Shown in pieces: positions 33,530 to 41,021 of a DNA stretch of 43,440 bases. Origin of the DNA: Acidobacterium sp. (GTDB taxonomy: Bacteria; Acidobacteriota; Terriglobia; Terriglobales; Acidobacteriaceae); NCBI GenBank assembly GCA_003166955.1, contig PMUI01000043.1:1-43440 (forward strand), read 5' to 3'. The notes below the pieces were generated by a model. That model worked only from the letters and a program-made list of their open reading frames with translations, was not told the origin of the DNA and searched no databases. Every line of letters begins with the position of its first letter. Within the stretch, counting starts at the first letter, position 1. The translations under genes and the position numbers were made by a program.

Positions 33530-33785
33530 ACAGTCTCCTTTCCTTTCGCGAGGCACGACGGAACGAAATAACTCGGATATTCTCTCCCCGCTCGGTATGG
33601 ACAACACAAAGAAGTTGGCCGTGCACTTCAACCAGCGCAAGATCCATTTTTCGCCGCTCCCCGCGCTGTGCCGAAATCAACGTCAGCCTCTCCGGGTTTT
33701 CGCAAACCAGCCAGGCGTCCGCAAAATCGAGACCGTGTTTCTTCAGATTGGCCTCTCGTTTTGCCTCATCCCATTCGTACACCAT
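33510..33785 (-). CDS. brnT: BrnT-family ribonuclease toxin
   Basis: 91 residues of the BrnT family, RelE-like endoribonucleases that slow growth by cutting RNA. Marks are YEWDEAKREANLKKHGLDFA, LVCENPERLTLISAQRGERR and IRVISFRRASRKERRLYAAA. The catalytic-type basic and acidic residues near EWDEAK and the C-terminal RRASRKERR are present, so the toxin looks intact. The ATG at 33785 is directly preceded by a 20-bp palindrome. Confidence 0.92.
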   Translation of the reverse strand: MVYEWDEAKREANLKKHGLDFADAWLVCENPERLTLISAQRGERRKMDLALVEVHGQLLCVVHTERGENIRVISFRRASRKERRLYAAAKS

Positions 33786-33805
33786 TTAATTGTACATACA
33801 TTTAA
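33786..33805. promoter_or_regulatory. Palindromic candidate BrnA operator
   Basis: TTAATTGTA (33786-33794), CA, TACATTTAA (33797-33805): a 9-2-9 inverted repeat with one mismatch, touching the brnT start codon. BrnA proteins are known to autoregulate brnTA through inverted repeats at the promoter. The right arm overlaps the -35 element proposed for der, so binding could affect both directions. Confidence 0.65.
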
Positions 33806-33830
33806 CCGCCTCGCCGCATCTCCCTATAAT
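33802..33830 (+). promoter_or_regulatory. Candidate sigma-70 promoter for der
   Basis: TTAACC (33802-33807), 17-base spacer, perfect TATAAT (33825-33830). Transcription would start near 33837, about 60 bases before the der start codon. The -35 overlaps the right arm of the brnTA palindrome. Confidence 0.6.
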
Positions 33831-33895
33831 GAACAAGCGAGCTAGCCCGGCTCCCTCCATCCGCACCCCTCCGCAACGTCACAGGTGAGCCACCC

Positions 33896-35692
33896 TTGAA
33901 ACCCGTTAAGCGAAACCGCGAAGGCGCAAAGAAAACGAAGCGCAAAGTCCAGGCAAAGTGGAAAGCCATCCGCCGCGGCCACGCTCCCGCGCCCGATAAC
34001 CAGCCCCAACCACGCGCCGAAGAACGCGGCCGCCCCCGAGCCGCCCGCAAATCCAACATCGCCTCGCGCCCATCACCTTACGCAGGCAACGACCGCACCT
34101 CCACCCGGCGCGAGACTACGCCCGCAACGATCGATACGCACATCGGCGCGGCCGCCGTTGCAACATCCTCCGGTGCGAAGCCGCCTCACCAGCCTGCCCA
34201 GACCGAACCAAAAGGCCCAGTCATCGCCATCGTCGGCCGCCCCAACGTCGGCAAATCCACCCTCTTCAACCGCCTCACCGGCTCCCGCCGCTCCATCGTC
34301 GGCGACCAGCCCGGCATCACCCGCGACCGCATCTACGGCGAAGTTAACTGGCAAGGCCGCACCGCACGCGTCGTCGACACCGGCGGCATCGTCCCCGACG
34401 ACGAAGCCCATATCCCCGCGGAAATCTTCCGCCAGGCCCGCTTCGCCCTCGACGAAGCCGACGCCATCATCATGGTCGTCGACGGCCGCACCGAGCTCGC
34501 CGCCCCCGACATCGACCTCGCCCGCCTCCTCCAGCGCACCGGCAAGCCCCTCTTCCTCGTCGTCAACAAAATCGACACCGAAAGCATGGAAGCCGCCGCC
34601 GAAAACTTCCGCCGCCTCGGCATCCGCAACCTCATGCCCATCTCCTCCGAGCACGGCCTCAACATCGGCGACCTCCTCGACGAAGTCTTCGCCGTGCTTC
34701 CGCCCGAATCATCGAGCGAAACTCCTTCTGCCGAAGATGACCTCGCGTCCGAACCCGGACTTGAACCTTCAGAGGATGGCGGCGAAGCCGCGTCTGCCTG
34801 GACGGCGAGTCCTCCCCACCGCACCCACGCCGCCTTCGAGCAGCACGAGACAAGGGTAGCCATCATCGGCCGCCCCAACGTCGGCAAATCCACCCTCCTC
34901 AATTCCCTCACCGGATCCGCCCGCGCCATCGTCTCCCCCATCGCCGGAACCACCCGCGACGCCGTCGACGAAGTCATCGACTACAAAGGCCACGACCTCC
35001 GCCTCGTCGACACCGCCGGCATCCGCCGCAAAGGCAAGACCCACCTCATGGCCGAGAAGCTCTCCGTCGTCATGGCCCGTCGTCATCTCGAAGCCGCCGA
35101 CGTCGCCCTCCTCATCATCGACGCCACCGAGGGTGTCACCGCCTCCGACGCCACCATCGGCGGCTACGCCCACGAGAGCGGCCGCTCCGTCATCCTCATC
35201 GTCAATAAGTGGGACCTCGTCACCACCGCCCGCAACGATGGCAAGCCGCCCGCCGACCGCGCCATCTTCGAGCGCCAGCTCCGCTCCGTCCTCAAATACC
35301 TCAGCTACGCGCCCGTGCTTTTCATCTCCGCCACCGAAGGCCGCAACGTCCCGCGTGTTCTCGACACCGTCCTCCGCGTCGCCGCCGAACGCCGCAAGCG
35401 CGTTTCCACCGGCCAGATGAATCGTTTCCTCGACCGCATCGACTTTCAGCGCGCCAGCGTCCCCATGTCGAAGCGCATCCGCATTTACTACATGACCCAG
35501 GCCGCCGTCGCCCCGCCCACCTTCGTCCTCTTCACCGACCGCGCCGTCAAACTCCACTTCTCCTTCGAGCGCTTCCTCGAAAACCAAATCCGCGCCGCGT
35601 TCGGCTTTGAAGGCACACCCATCTGGTTCAAGGTCCGCCCTCGCAACGAAGCCGCGCACACCAGCAAGTCCGCCGGCAAATCACAAAAGTAA
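33896..35692 (+). CDS. der: Ribosome-assembly GTPase Der (EngA), long basic N-terminus
   Basis: 598 residues, with two GTPase domains in tandem and a KH-like C-terminus, required for 50S ribosome assembly. The first G domain starts at about 109 (GPVIAIVGRPNVGKSTLFNR, DTGGI, NKID), the second at about 318 (RVAIIGRPNVGKSTLLNS, DTAGI, NKWD). Both P-loops and NKxD motifs are intact. The C-terminal domain begins near 500 (RKRVSTGQMNRFLD, TPIWFKVRPRN). An extra 105 residues precede the first domain, rich in Lys, Arg and Pro (KRNREGAKKTKRKVQAKWKA), and a linker of about 45 acidic and Ser residues joins the domains. The start is TTG 33896 after AGGTGAG. No later ATG precedes the G1 motif. Confidence 0.95.
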   Translation: MKPVKRNREGAKKTKRKVQAKWKAIRRGHAPAPDNQPQPRAEERGRPRAARKSNIASRPSPYAGNDRTSTRRETTPATIDTHIGAAAVATSSGAKPPHQPAQTEPKGPVIAIVGRPNVGKSTLFNRLTGSRRSIVGDQPGITRDRIYGEVNWQGRTARVVDTGGIVPDDEAHIPAEIFRQARFALDEADAIIMVVDGRTELAAPDIDLARLLQRTGKPLFLVVNKIDTESMEAAAENFRRLGIRNLMPISSEHGLNIGDLLDEVFAVLPPESSSETPSAEDDLASEPGLEPSEDGGEAASAWTASPPHRTHAAFEQHETRVAIIGRPNVGKSTLLNSLTGSARAIVSPIAGTTRDAVDEVIDYKGHDLRLVDTAGIRRKGKTHLMAEKLSVVMARRHLEAADVALLIIDATEGVTASDATIGGYAHESGRSVILIVNKWDLVTTARNDGKPPADRAIFERQLRSVLKYLSYAPVLFISATEGRNVPRVLDTVLRVAAERRKRVSTGQMNRFLDRIDFQRASVPMSKRIRIYYMTQAAVAPPTFVLFTDRAVKLHFSFERFLENQIRAAFGFEGTPIWFKVRPRNEAAHTSKSAGKSQK

Positions 35693-35818
35693 CCCGTCCT
35701 TGTCGAATTCCCCTACCGCGCCGCCTCAAAAGCTGGCAACGTAGTCTCTATCCAGGCATCAAATTAGATATAAGGCGGAAACGCTTTACAACCCGAAGAA
35801 GGAGGATGAATGTCCCCA

Positions 35819-36230
35819 GTACGGAGCAACGTACGGACGCAACCTGCGGAATCGGAACGAAAACGTCTGCAGGCCCGCATGGGAAGAGTGACTCGAGCCG
35901 AGTCCTTCACCACGGGGCCGCTCCTCGAATACACTCGCCCCTCTGGAGGTCACCTCAAATGGTGCGACCTCTATTTCGGAGGCGAATCCAGGGCGGGCGT
36001 CTAAGCTTCCAGTCCGCGCACGCCGCAAATGGTCATGTCCGCAGGCCCATCCCTCCAAAAGATTGGCTATGCGTGACCCGTGCGGGACAGCGCGCACCGC
36101 GGAAGCAGCAGAGAGGCAGGAACCGAAGCCAGAAACTTCGCCTGCCGATGCAATCCTGACCCGGGTGCAGTATAAACCCGAGCCAAAATCGAGCGGGCTG
36201 TTCGGAAACGGACAGCCCGCTCTCATTTTC
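35819..36230 (+). ncRNA. Candidate structured RNA: chain of hairpins ending in a terminator
   Basis: Perfect or near-perfect hairpins follow each other on the plus strand. GTACG/CGTAC (35819-35834). GACTCG/CGAGTC (35890-35904, 3-base loop). GAGGTC plus ACC with GGT plus GACCTC (35946-35971). GGCAGG plus CGAAG with CTTCG plus CCTGCC (36115-36146, one 3-base bulge). CGGGT/ACCCG (36162-36180). Finally the terminator at 36191-36222. I found no conserved core of RNase P RNA or tmRNA. It may be a small RNA or a leader controlling the efflux operon 180 bases downstream. The evidence is structural only. Confidence 0.4.
36191..36230 (+). terminator. Strong terminator hairpin with GAAA tetraloop
   Basis: GAGCGGGCTGT (36191-36201) pairs perfectly with ACAGCCCGCTC (36212-36222). 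Three more pairs (TCG with CGG, including one T-G) close a GAAA loop at 36205-36208, giving 14 bp in all. The tail is TCATTTTC. There is no gene directly upstream on this strand within 490 bases, so it ends either an RNA or an attenuated leader. Confidence 0.8.
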
Positions 36231-36410
36231 CGAGCTTCCTCGACTCTCCTGTGCTTGCAACAGCACTCGCATTCCGCATTTTCTGAAGCGCCAGTTCCGC
36301 CCGAGGAATCCAATCACAAACTAACCAGGAATCATCGCAGAACCTGTATCCTGAGTTGTTTCCTTGTCATTCGATTTCGGTCCTTATCGACCCTGGTTCG
36401 AGGTCCCGCA

Positions 36411-37550
36411 GTGAATTCGCATTCCATCCTCCCATTTTTTGCGCTGCCTTTGTTGCTCGCTGGAGCAGTCGGCTGCAACAAGGCCCGGCCGCAGCAGCAG
36501 CCCGGCGCCGGCATGCAGGCCCTCCCGGTCCAGACACTCACCGTCGCGGCCATTCCCGTCCCCCAATCCGATGAATACGTCGCCACCATCAAGTCGCGCC
36601 GCTCCGCCACCATCAACCCGCAGGTCGACGGCACCCTCACGAAGATCCTCGTTCAGTCCGGCAATCACGTCACCGCCGGCCAGCTGCTCATGCAGATCGA
36701 TCCCATGAAGCAGGAAGCTACCCTCGCCGCGCAAGCCGCCACCGCGCAGCAGAAACTCGCCGTCTATCAGTACAACCAGCTCCAGGTCGAACGCCAGCGC
36801 AAACTCTTCGCCGCTGGCATCATCAGCAAGGACGCGCTCGATCAGGCCGAGCAGGCCTACTCCAATTCCAAAGCCGACTACGAGTCTTCCACCGCCTCAC
36901 GCAACGAGCAGGAAAAGGAGCTCGCCTACTACCGCATCACCGCGCCCTTCGAGGGCATCGTCGGCGACATCCCTGTCCATGTCGGTGACTACGTCTCCTC
37001 TTCCACCATGCTCACCACCGTCGACGAAAACAAAGACCTCGAAGCCTACATCTACATTCCCACCGAGCGCGCAGCTCAGGTTCGCAACGGCCTCGGCGTC
37101 CAGATTCTCGACAACAACGCCAACCCCGTCGAAACTACCTCCGTCGACTTCGTCTCGCCCCAGGTCGACAATCAGCTCCAGGGCATTCTCGTCAAAGCTC
37201 CCATTCACTCGCCGCTTCTGCGCACACAGCAACTCGTCAAAGCTCGCGTCGTCTGGGGCATGTCGCCTAAACCCGTCGTCCCGGTCCTCGCTGTCACCCG
37301 CCTCGGTGGCCAGGCTTTTGTGTTCGTCGCGCAGGATGCTGGCGGTGGACACTTCATCGCCCACGAACAGGCCATCTCCCTCGGCGACACCATTGGCAAC
37401 AACTATGCCGTGCTCGCCGGTCTCAACAACGGCGACAAAGTTATCGTCTCCGGCACGCAATTCCTGCAGGACCACATGCCCGTCATGCCCCTGCCCTCCG
37501 GCCCGCCCGCCGGACCGCCGCCTGCCGCTCAACACCACGCGGGCAGCTAA
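36411..37550 (+). CDS. RND efflux membrane-fusion lipoprotein (AcrA/MexA type)
   Basis: 379 residues, the periplasmic adaptor between the inner-membrane pump and an outer-membrane channel. GTG 36411 (GAGGT upstream) gives a lipoprotein signal (ILPFFALPLLLAGAVGC). The frame upstream is open but not family-like. HlyD-type segments are SDEYVATIKSRRSATINPQV, DGTLTKILVQSGNHVTAGQL, a helical hairpin at about 110-170, and YRITAPFEGIVGDIPVHVGD. The beta-barrel and membrane-proximal part follows (VIVSGTQFLQDHMPV). The C-terminus is Pro-rich. The pump gene follows after 75 bases. No TolC-like gene or regulator is in the window. Confidence 0.92.
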   Translation: MNSHSILPFFALPLLLAGAVGCNKARPQQQPGAGMQALPVQTLTVAAIPVPQSDEYVATIKSRRSATINPQVDGTLTKILVQSGNHVTAGQLLMQIDPMKQEATLAAQAATAQQKLAVYQYNQLQVERQRKLFAAGIISKDALDQAEQAYSNSKADYESSTASRNEQEKELAYYRITAPFEGIVGDIPVHVGDYVSSSTMLTTVDENKDLEAYIYIPTERAAQVRNGLGVQILDNNANPVETTSVDFVSPQVDNQLQGILVKAPIHSPLLRTQQLVKARVVWGMSPKPVVPVLAVTRLGGQAFVFVAQDAGGGHFIAHEQAISLGDTIGNNYAVLAGLNNGDKVIVSGTQFLQDHMPVMPLPSGPPAGPPPAAQHHAGS

Positions 37551-37625
37551 GCAACAATTGCCCGGATCGACCGCATGAACGAATCAGCATCGGATCAGGA
37601 TCAGTGATGTACTGCGAGGCCCACC

Positions 37626-40600
37626 TTGGTTGATTTCTTTATTCACCGCCCGGTATTCGCCACTGTTTGCGCGCTCCTCATCATCCTCGCCGGCGCCGTC
37701 GTCATTCCGTCTCTGCCCATCTCGCTCTACCCGCAGCTTGCGCCGCCCCAGGTCACCGTCGCCACCGCCTACATTGGCGCCAACTCCAGCCAGGTCGAAT
37801 CCGCCGTTACCGTTCCGCTCGAAGAAGCCATTAACGGCGTCCCCGGCATGCGCTACATCCAGTCCACCAGCGCCAACGATGGCAGCTCCATCATCACCAC
37901 CACCTTCAACACCGGCTACAACCTTGACATCGCTGCGGTCGACGTGCAGAACCGCGTCACCTCCGCCTCCGGCCTGCTCCCCGCCGAAGTCAACCAGGCC
38001 GGCATCACCGTCAGCAAGGCCAACAGCAATTTCGTCCTCGGCGCCGGCATCTACTGCGAACACGGCGAGTACAGCAATCTCTTCATGAGCAATTACCTCG
38101 ACGTCTACGTTAAGGATGCCCTCAAGCGCGTCAAGGGCGTCGGCGACGTCACCATCTTCGGCGTCGGCCAATACGCCATGCGCGTCTGGCTCGACCCGGT
38201 CAAACTCGCTGCCCGCCAGCTCACCGCAACCGACGTCGTCGCCGCGCTGCAGGAGCAGAACGTCGAAATCCCGGCCGGCCAGCTCGGCGCTCCGCCTTCC
38301 GACCTGAAACAAGCCTTTCAGATCAGTGTCAACGTCCAGGGCCGCCTCACCACCCCCGAACAGTTCGACAACATCGTCGTCAAGAACACCCCCTCCGGCA
38401 TCGTCCAGATCAAAGACGTCGGCCACTCCGAGCTCGGCTCCAGCAGCTACGGCAGCACCCTCACCTTCGACGGCATCCCCGCGGTCGGCTTCGGCATCCA
38501 GCAGCTCTCCAACGCCAATGCCCTTCAGGTCGATCGCGATGCCAAGGTCGAGCTTGAGCGCCTCTCCAAATCCTTCCCGCCCGGCATGAAATACGCCGTC
38601 GCCTTCGATACCACCACCATCGTCGGCGCCTCGATCCACGAAGTCATCAAGACTCTCATCGAAGCCATCATCATCGTCATCCTCGTCATCTTCTTCTTCC
38701 TCCAGGACTGGCGCGCCACCCTCATCCCCGCCGTCACCATCCCCGTCTCCCTCATCGGAACCTTCGCCTTCATCAGCGTCTTCGGCTTCTCCATCAACTC
38801 CCTCACCCTCTTCGGCATCACCCTCGCCACCGGCCTCGTCGTCGACGACGCCATCGTCGTCATCGAAAACGTTCAGCGCCACATCTCCGAAGGTGACAAC
38901 GAGCCGCACCACGCTACCTCCGCCGCCATGGGCGAAGTCACCAGCGCCGTCATCGCTACCTCTCTCGTGCTCATCGCCGTCTTCGTGCCTGTCTCCTTCT
39001 TCCCCGGAACCACCGGCATCCTCTACCGCCAGTTCTCGCTCACCATCGCCTTCTCTATCGCGATTTCCGCCTTCAACGCGCTCACGCTGTCGCCCGCACT
39101 CGCCGCCCTGCTCCTCCGCCGAGAAGACGACAAACATGGCCTCCTGCACGCCGCCGAGCGTGGCATCAAAGCCCTGGGCCGCGGCTACGCGAGCGCCATC
39201 CACGGCGTGCTCCGCATCCGCTGGGTCATTCTCCTGCTGTTCTTCGTCGGTCTTTTCGGAGCCTGGTGGGAGTACACCCACGTCCCCACCGCCTTCGTCC
39301 CGCAGGAGGACCAGGGCTTCCTCATGATCCTCGTCCAGGCCCCGCAGGGCGCCTCGCTGGCCTACACCACCCACATCGAATCCGAAGTCAGCGCGATTCT
39401 CAACCAGAACAAAGACTTCCTCGGCTCTTTCGCCGTCGGCGGATTCAGCTTCTCCGGCAACGCCCCCAACTACGGTATGATCTTCTGCGCGCTCTCTCCC
39501 TGGGATCAGCGCAAGGCCAAAGGCCATTCCGCAGCCGAGCTTGTCACCACCCTCCGCCCCCAGTTCTTCATGATCCCCGGCGCCCTCATCGTCCCCCTTG
39601 AACCACCCGCCATCCAGGGCCTCGGCACCTTTGGCGGCTTCCAGTTCGAACTGCAGGACCGCGGCGGCAACACCCTCACCGACCTCGACCGCACAGCCCA
39701 CATGATCGCCGCGCGCGGTAGCCAGCGCAAAGACATCACCGGCCTCTTCACCAGCTTCACCTCCAACGATCCCCAGGTGCTGGTCCGCATCGACCGCGAA
39801 AAAGCCAAAGCCCTCGGCGTCCCCTTCAATCAGATCTCCGACGCTCTCAATGTCTTCATGGGCTCCGTGTACGTCAACAACTTCGACTTCAACAACCGCA
39901 GCTACCGCGTCTACCTTCAGGCCGCGCAGCAGTTCCGACAGAACGCCGCCGACATCCGCCAGTACTACGTTCGCTCCGCCACCAATCAGATGATTCCGCT
40001 CGACAACCTCGTCTCCCTCGAGAACACCTCAGGCCCACAGGTCATCAGCCACTACAATCTCTTCCGCTCCGCCGAAATCGACGGCTCCGCCGCTCCAGGC
40101 TACAGCACCAGCGAAGGGTTGGACGCTATGCAGCAGGTCGCCCAGCAGAACATGCTGCACGGCATGGCCTATGAGTGGACCGGCCTCTCCCTCGAAGAAA
40201 TCGAGTCCGCCGGCAAAGCCGTCGTCATCTTCGCCCTCGGCATTCTCGTCGTCTATCTCACCCTCGCTGCTCTCTATGAGAGCTTTGCCCTGCCCTTCAT
40301 CATCCTGCTCGCCGTCCCCATGGCTGTCCTCGGCGCCCTCCTCGCCCAGTCTCTCCGCGGTTACGCCGACGATATCTACTGCCAGATCGGCCTCGTCATG
40401 CTCATCGGTCTCGCCGCCAAAAACTCCATCCTCATCGTCGAGTTCGCCGAGCAGCTCCGCCGCAAAGGCCGCTCCATCGTCGACGCCGCCATCGAAGCCG
40501 CCGAGCTCCGCCTCCGCCCCATCCTCATGACCTCCTTCGCCTTCATCCTCGGCGTCATTCCCCTAGCCATCGCCTCCGGCGCAGGAGCAGCCGGCCGCCG

Positions 40601-40796
40601 CTCCGTCGGCACGACGATCATCGGCGGAATGCTCCTCTCCACCGTCTTAAACCTCGTCTTTATCCCTGTGCTGTATGTAATGCTCCAGACATTACTTGGA
40701 GCCTTCGGCGGCAAGAGCAACTCCCGCCGCCCCGCGCAGAGCACACGTACGTCGGACCTCTATCAGCCAACCGCCGTCGGAACCCATCAGCCCTGA
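37626..40796 (+). CDS. RND multidrug efflux pump (AcrB/MexB, HAE1 family)
   Basis: 1056 residues, the normal length. Proton-driven inner-membrane exporter of toxic compounds. Start is TTG 37626 (GAGG upstream), giving MVDFFIHRPVFATVCALLII. Twelve membrane helices in two sets; helix 4 carries the proton-relay pair Asp-Asp in TGLVVDDAIVVIENVQRH. Pore-domain marks include SLPISLYPQLAPPQVTVATA and VESAVTVPLEEAINGVPGMR. The second half has GLAAKNSILIVEFAEQLRRK with the relay Lys. The C-terminus is short and polar. Part of one operon with the adaptor and the small protein at 40827. Substrate range unknown. Confidence 0.96.
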   Translation: MVDFFIHRPVFATVCALLIILAGAVVIPSLPISLYPQLAPPQVTVATAYIGANSSQVESAVTVPLEEAINGVPGMRYIQSTSANDGSSIITTTFNTGYNLDIAAVDVQNRVTSASGLLPAEVNQAGITVSKANSNFVLGAGIYCEHGEYSNLFMSNYLDVYVKDALKRVKGVGDVTIFGVGQYAMRVWLDPVKLAARQLTATDVVAALQEQNVEIPAGQLGAPPSDLKQAFQISVNVQGRLTTPEQFDNIVVKNTPSGIVQIKDVGHSELGSSSYGSTLTFDGIPAVGFGIQQLSNANALQVDRDAKVELERLSKSFPPGMKYAVAFDTTTIVGASIHEVIKTLIEAIIIVILVIFFFLQDWRATLIPAVTIPVSLIGTFAFISVFGFSINSLTLFGITLATGLVVDDAIVVIENVQRHISEGDNEPHHATSAAMGEVTSAVIATSLVLIAVFVPVSFFPGTTGILYRQFSLTIAFSIAISAFNALTLSPALAALLLRREDDKHGLLHAAERGIKALGRGYASAIHGVLRIRWVILLLFFVGLFGAWWEYTHVPTAFVPQEDQGFLMILVQAPQGASLAYTTHIESEVSAILNQNKDFLGSFAVGGFSFSGNAPNYGMIFCALSPWDQRKAKGHSAAELVTTLRPQFFMIPGALIVPLEPPAIQGLGTFGGFQFELQDRGGNTLTDLDRTAHMIAARGSQRKDITGLFTSFTSNDPQVLVRIDREKAKALGVPFNQISDALNVFMGSVYVNNFDFNNRSYRVYLQAAQQFRQNAADIRQYYVRSATNQMIPLDNLVSLENTSGPQVISHYNLFRSAEIDGSAAPGYSTSEGLDAMQQVAQQNMLHGMAYEWTGLSLEEIESAGKAVVIFALGILVVYLTLAALYESFALPFIILLAVPMAVLGALLAQSLRGYADDIYCQIGLVMLIGLAAKNSILIVEFAEQLRRKGRSIVDAAIEAAELRLRPILMTSFAFILGVIPLAIASGAGAAGRRSVGTTIIGGMLLSTVLNLVFIPVLYVMLQTLLGAFGGKSNSRRPAQSTRTSDLYQPTAVGTHQP

Positions 40797-40826
40797 TCTC
40801 CGTATAGGATTCACAAGGAGGCATTC

Positions 40827-41012
40827 ATGATCGGACGTCTCTTCCTGATCCCCGTCGTCGGCCTGGCTCTCTTCGCCGGCCTGATCGCTGCCCAGATCAC
40901 GTGCGTCGTTGTGCCGAAAGTCGTCGGCACCGTCGTCCCCAAAGTCGTGCAGACCGTCGTCCCCATCGTGGTCCGCACCGTCACGCGAGCCACCGACTGC
41001 AAAGCCGACTGA
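40827..41012 (+). CDS. Small exported or membrane protein with triple 8-residue repeat
   Basis: 61 residues with a strong AAGGAGG site 6 bases before ATG 40827, 30 bases after the pump gene. N-terminal hydrophobic segment (LFLIPVVGLALFAGLIAAQ) is a signal or single helix. Residues 28-51 are three tandem 8-mers, VVPKVVGT, VVPKVVQT and VVPIVVRT, also visible as a 24-base repeat in the DNA. Cys26 and Cys58 flank the repeats and could form a disulfide. Not a known family. Its position suggests an accessory peptide of the RND pump, comparable in size and place, not in sequence, to small pump-associated proteins such as AcrZ. It is convergent with the DUF1800 gene, 9 bases away. Confidence 0.75.
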   Translation: MIGRLFLIPVVGLALFAGLIAAQITCVVVPKVVGTVVPKVVQTVVPIVVRTVTRATDCKAD

Positions 41013-41021
41013 TCGCCCGCA

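Larger units (their letters stand above)
35693..36410. other. Gene-free stretch upstream of the RND efflux operon
   Basis: About 720 bases. One open frame at 35810-36004 (64 codons) has a close AGGAGG, but its codon use is much less GC3-biased than the neighbours and the peptide is not recognised. A frame from 36063 joins the efflux lipoprotein gene but codes nothing family-like before 36411. The stretch is dominated by the hairpin chain listed next. Confidence 0.6.

Noticed and set aside
35806-36159. Possible small genes of 117 or 64 codons behind an AGGAGG sequence
   Set aside because: Codon use is less GC3-biased than real genes nearby, no family features are seen, and the DNA is better described by consecutive hairpins. 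A leader peptide is kept only as a possibility.
35819-36230. Considered as RNase P RNA or tmRNA
   Set aside because: The GAGGAAAGTCC-type core of RNase P and the tRNA-like ends and tag frame of tmRNA are missing on both strands.
36395-36411. GGTTCGAGGTCCC resembling a tRNA T-arm
   Set aside because: The T-stem does not pair properly, and no acceptor, D or anticodon stems can be placed around it.
37584-39701. 705-codon open frame on the minus strand opposite the RND pump
   Set aside because: Its product is nearly all Gly, Asp, Glu and Val, the typical mirror of GC3-rich coding DNA. The plus strand encodes a clear RND pump.
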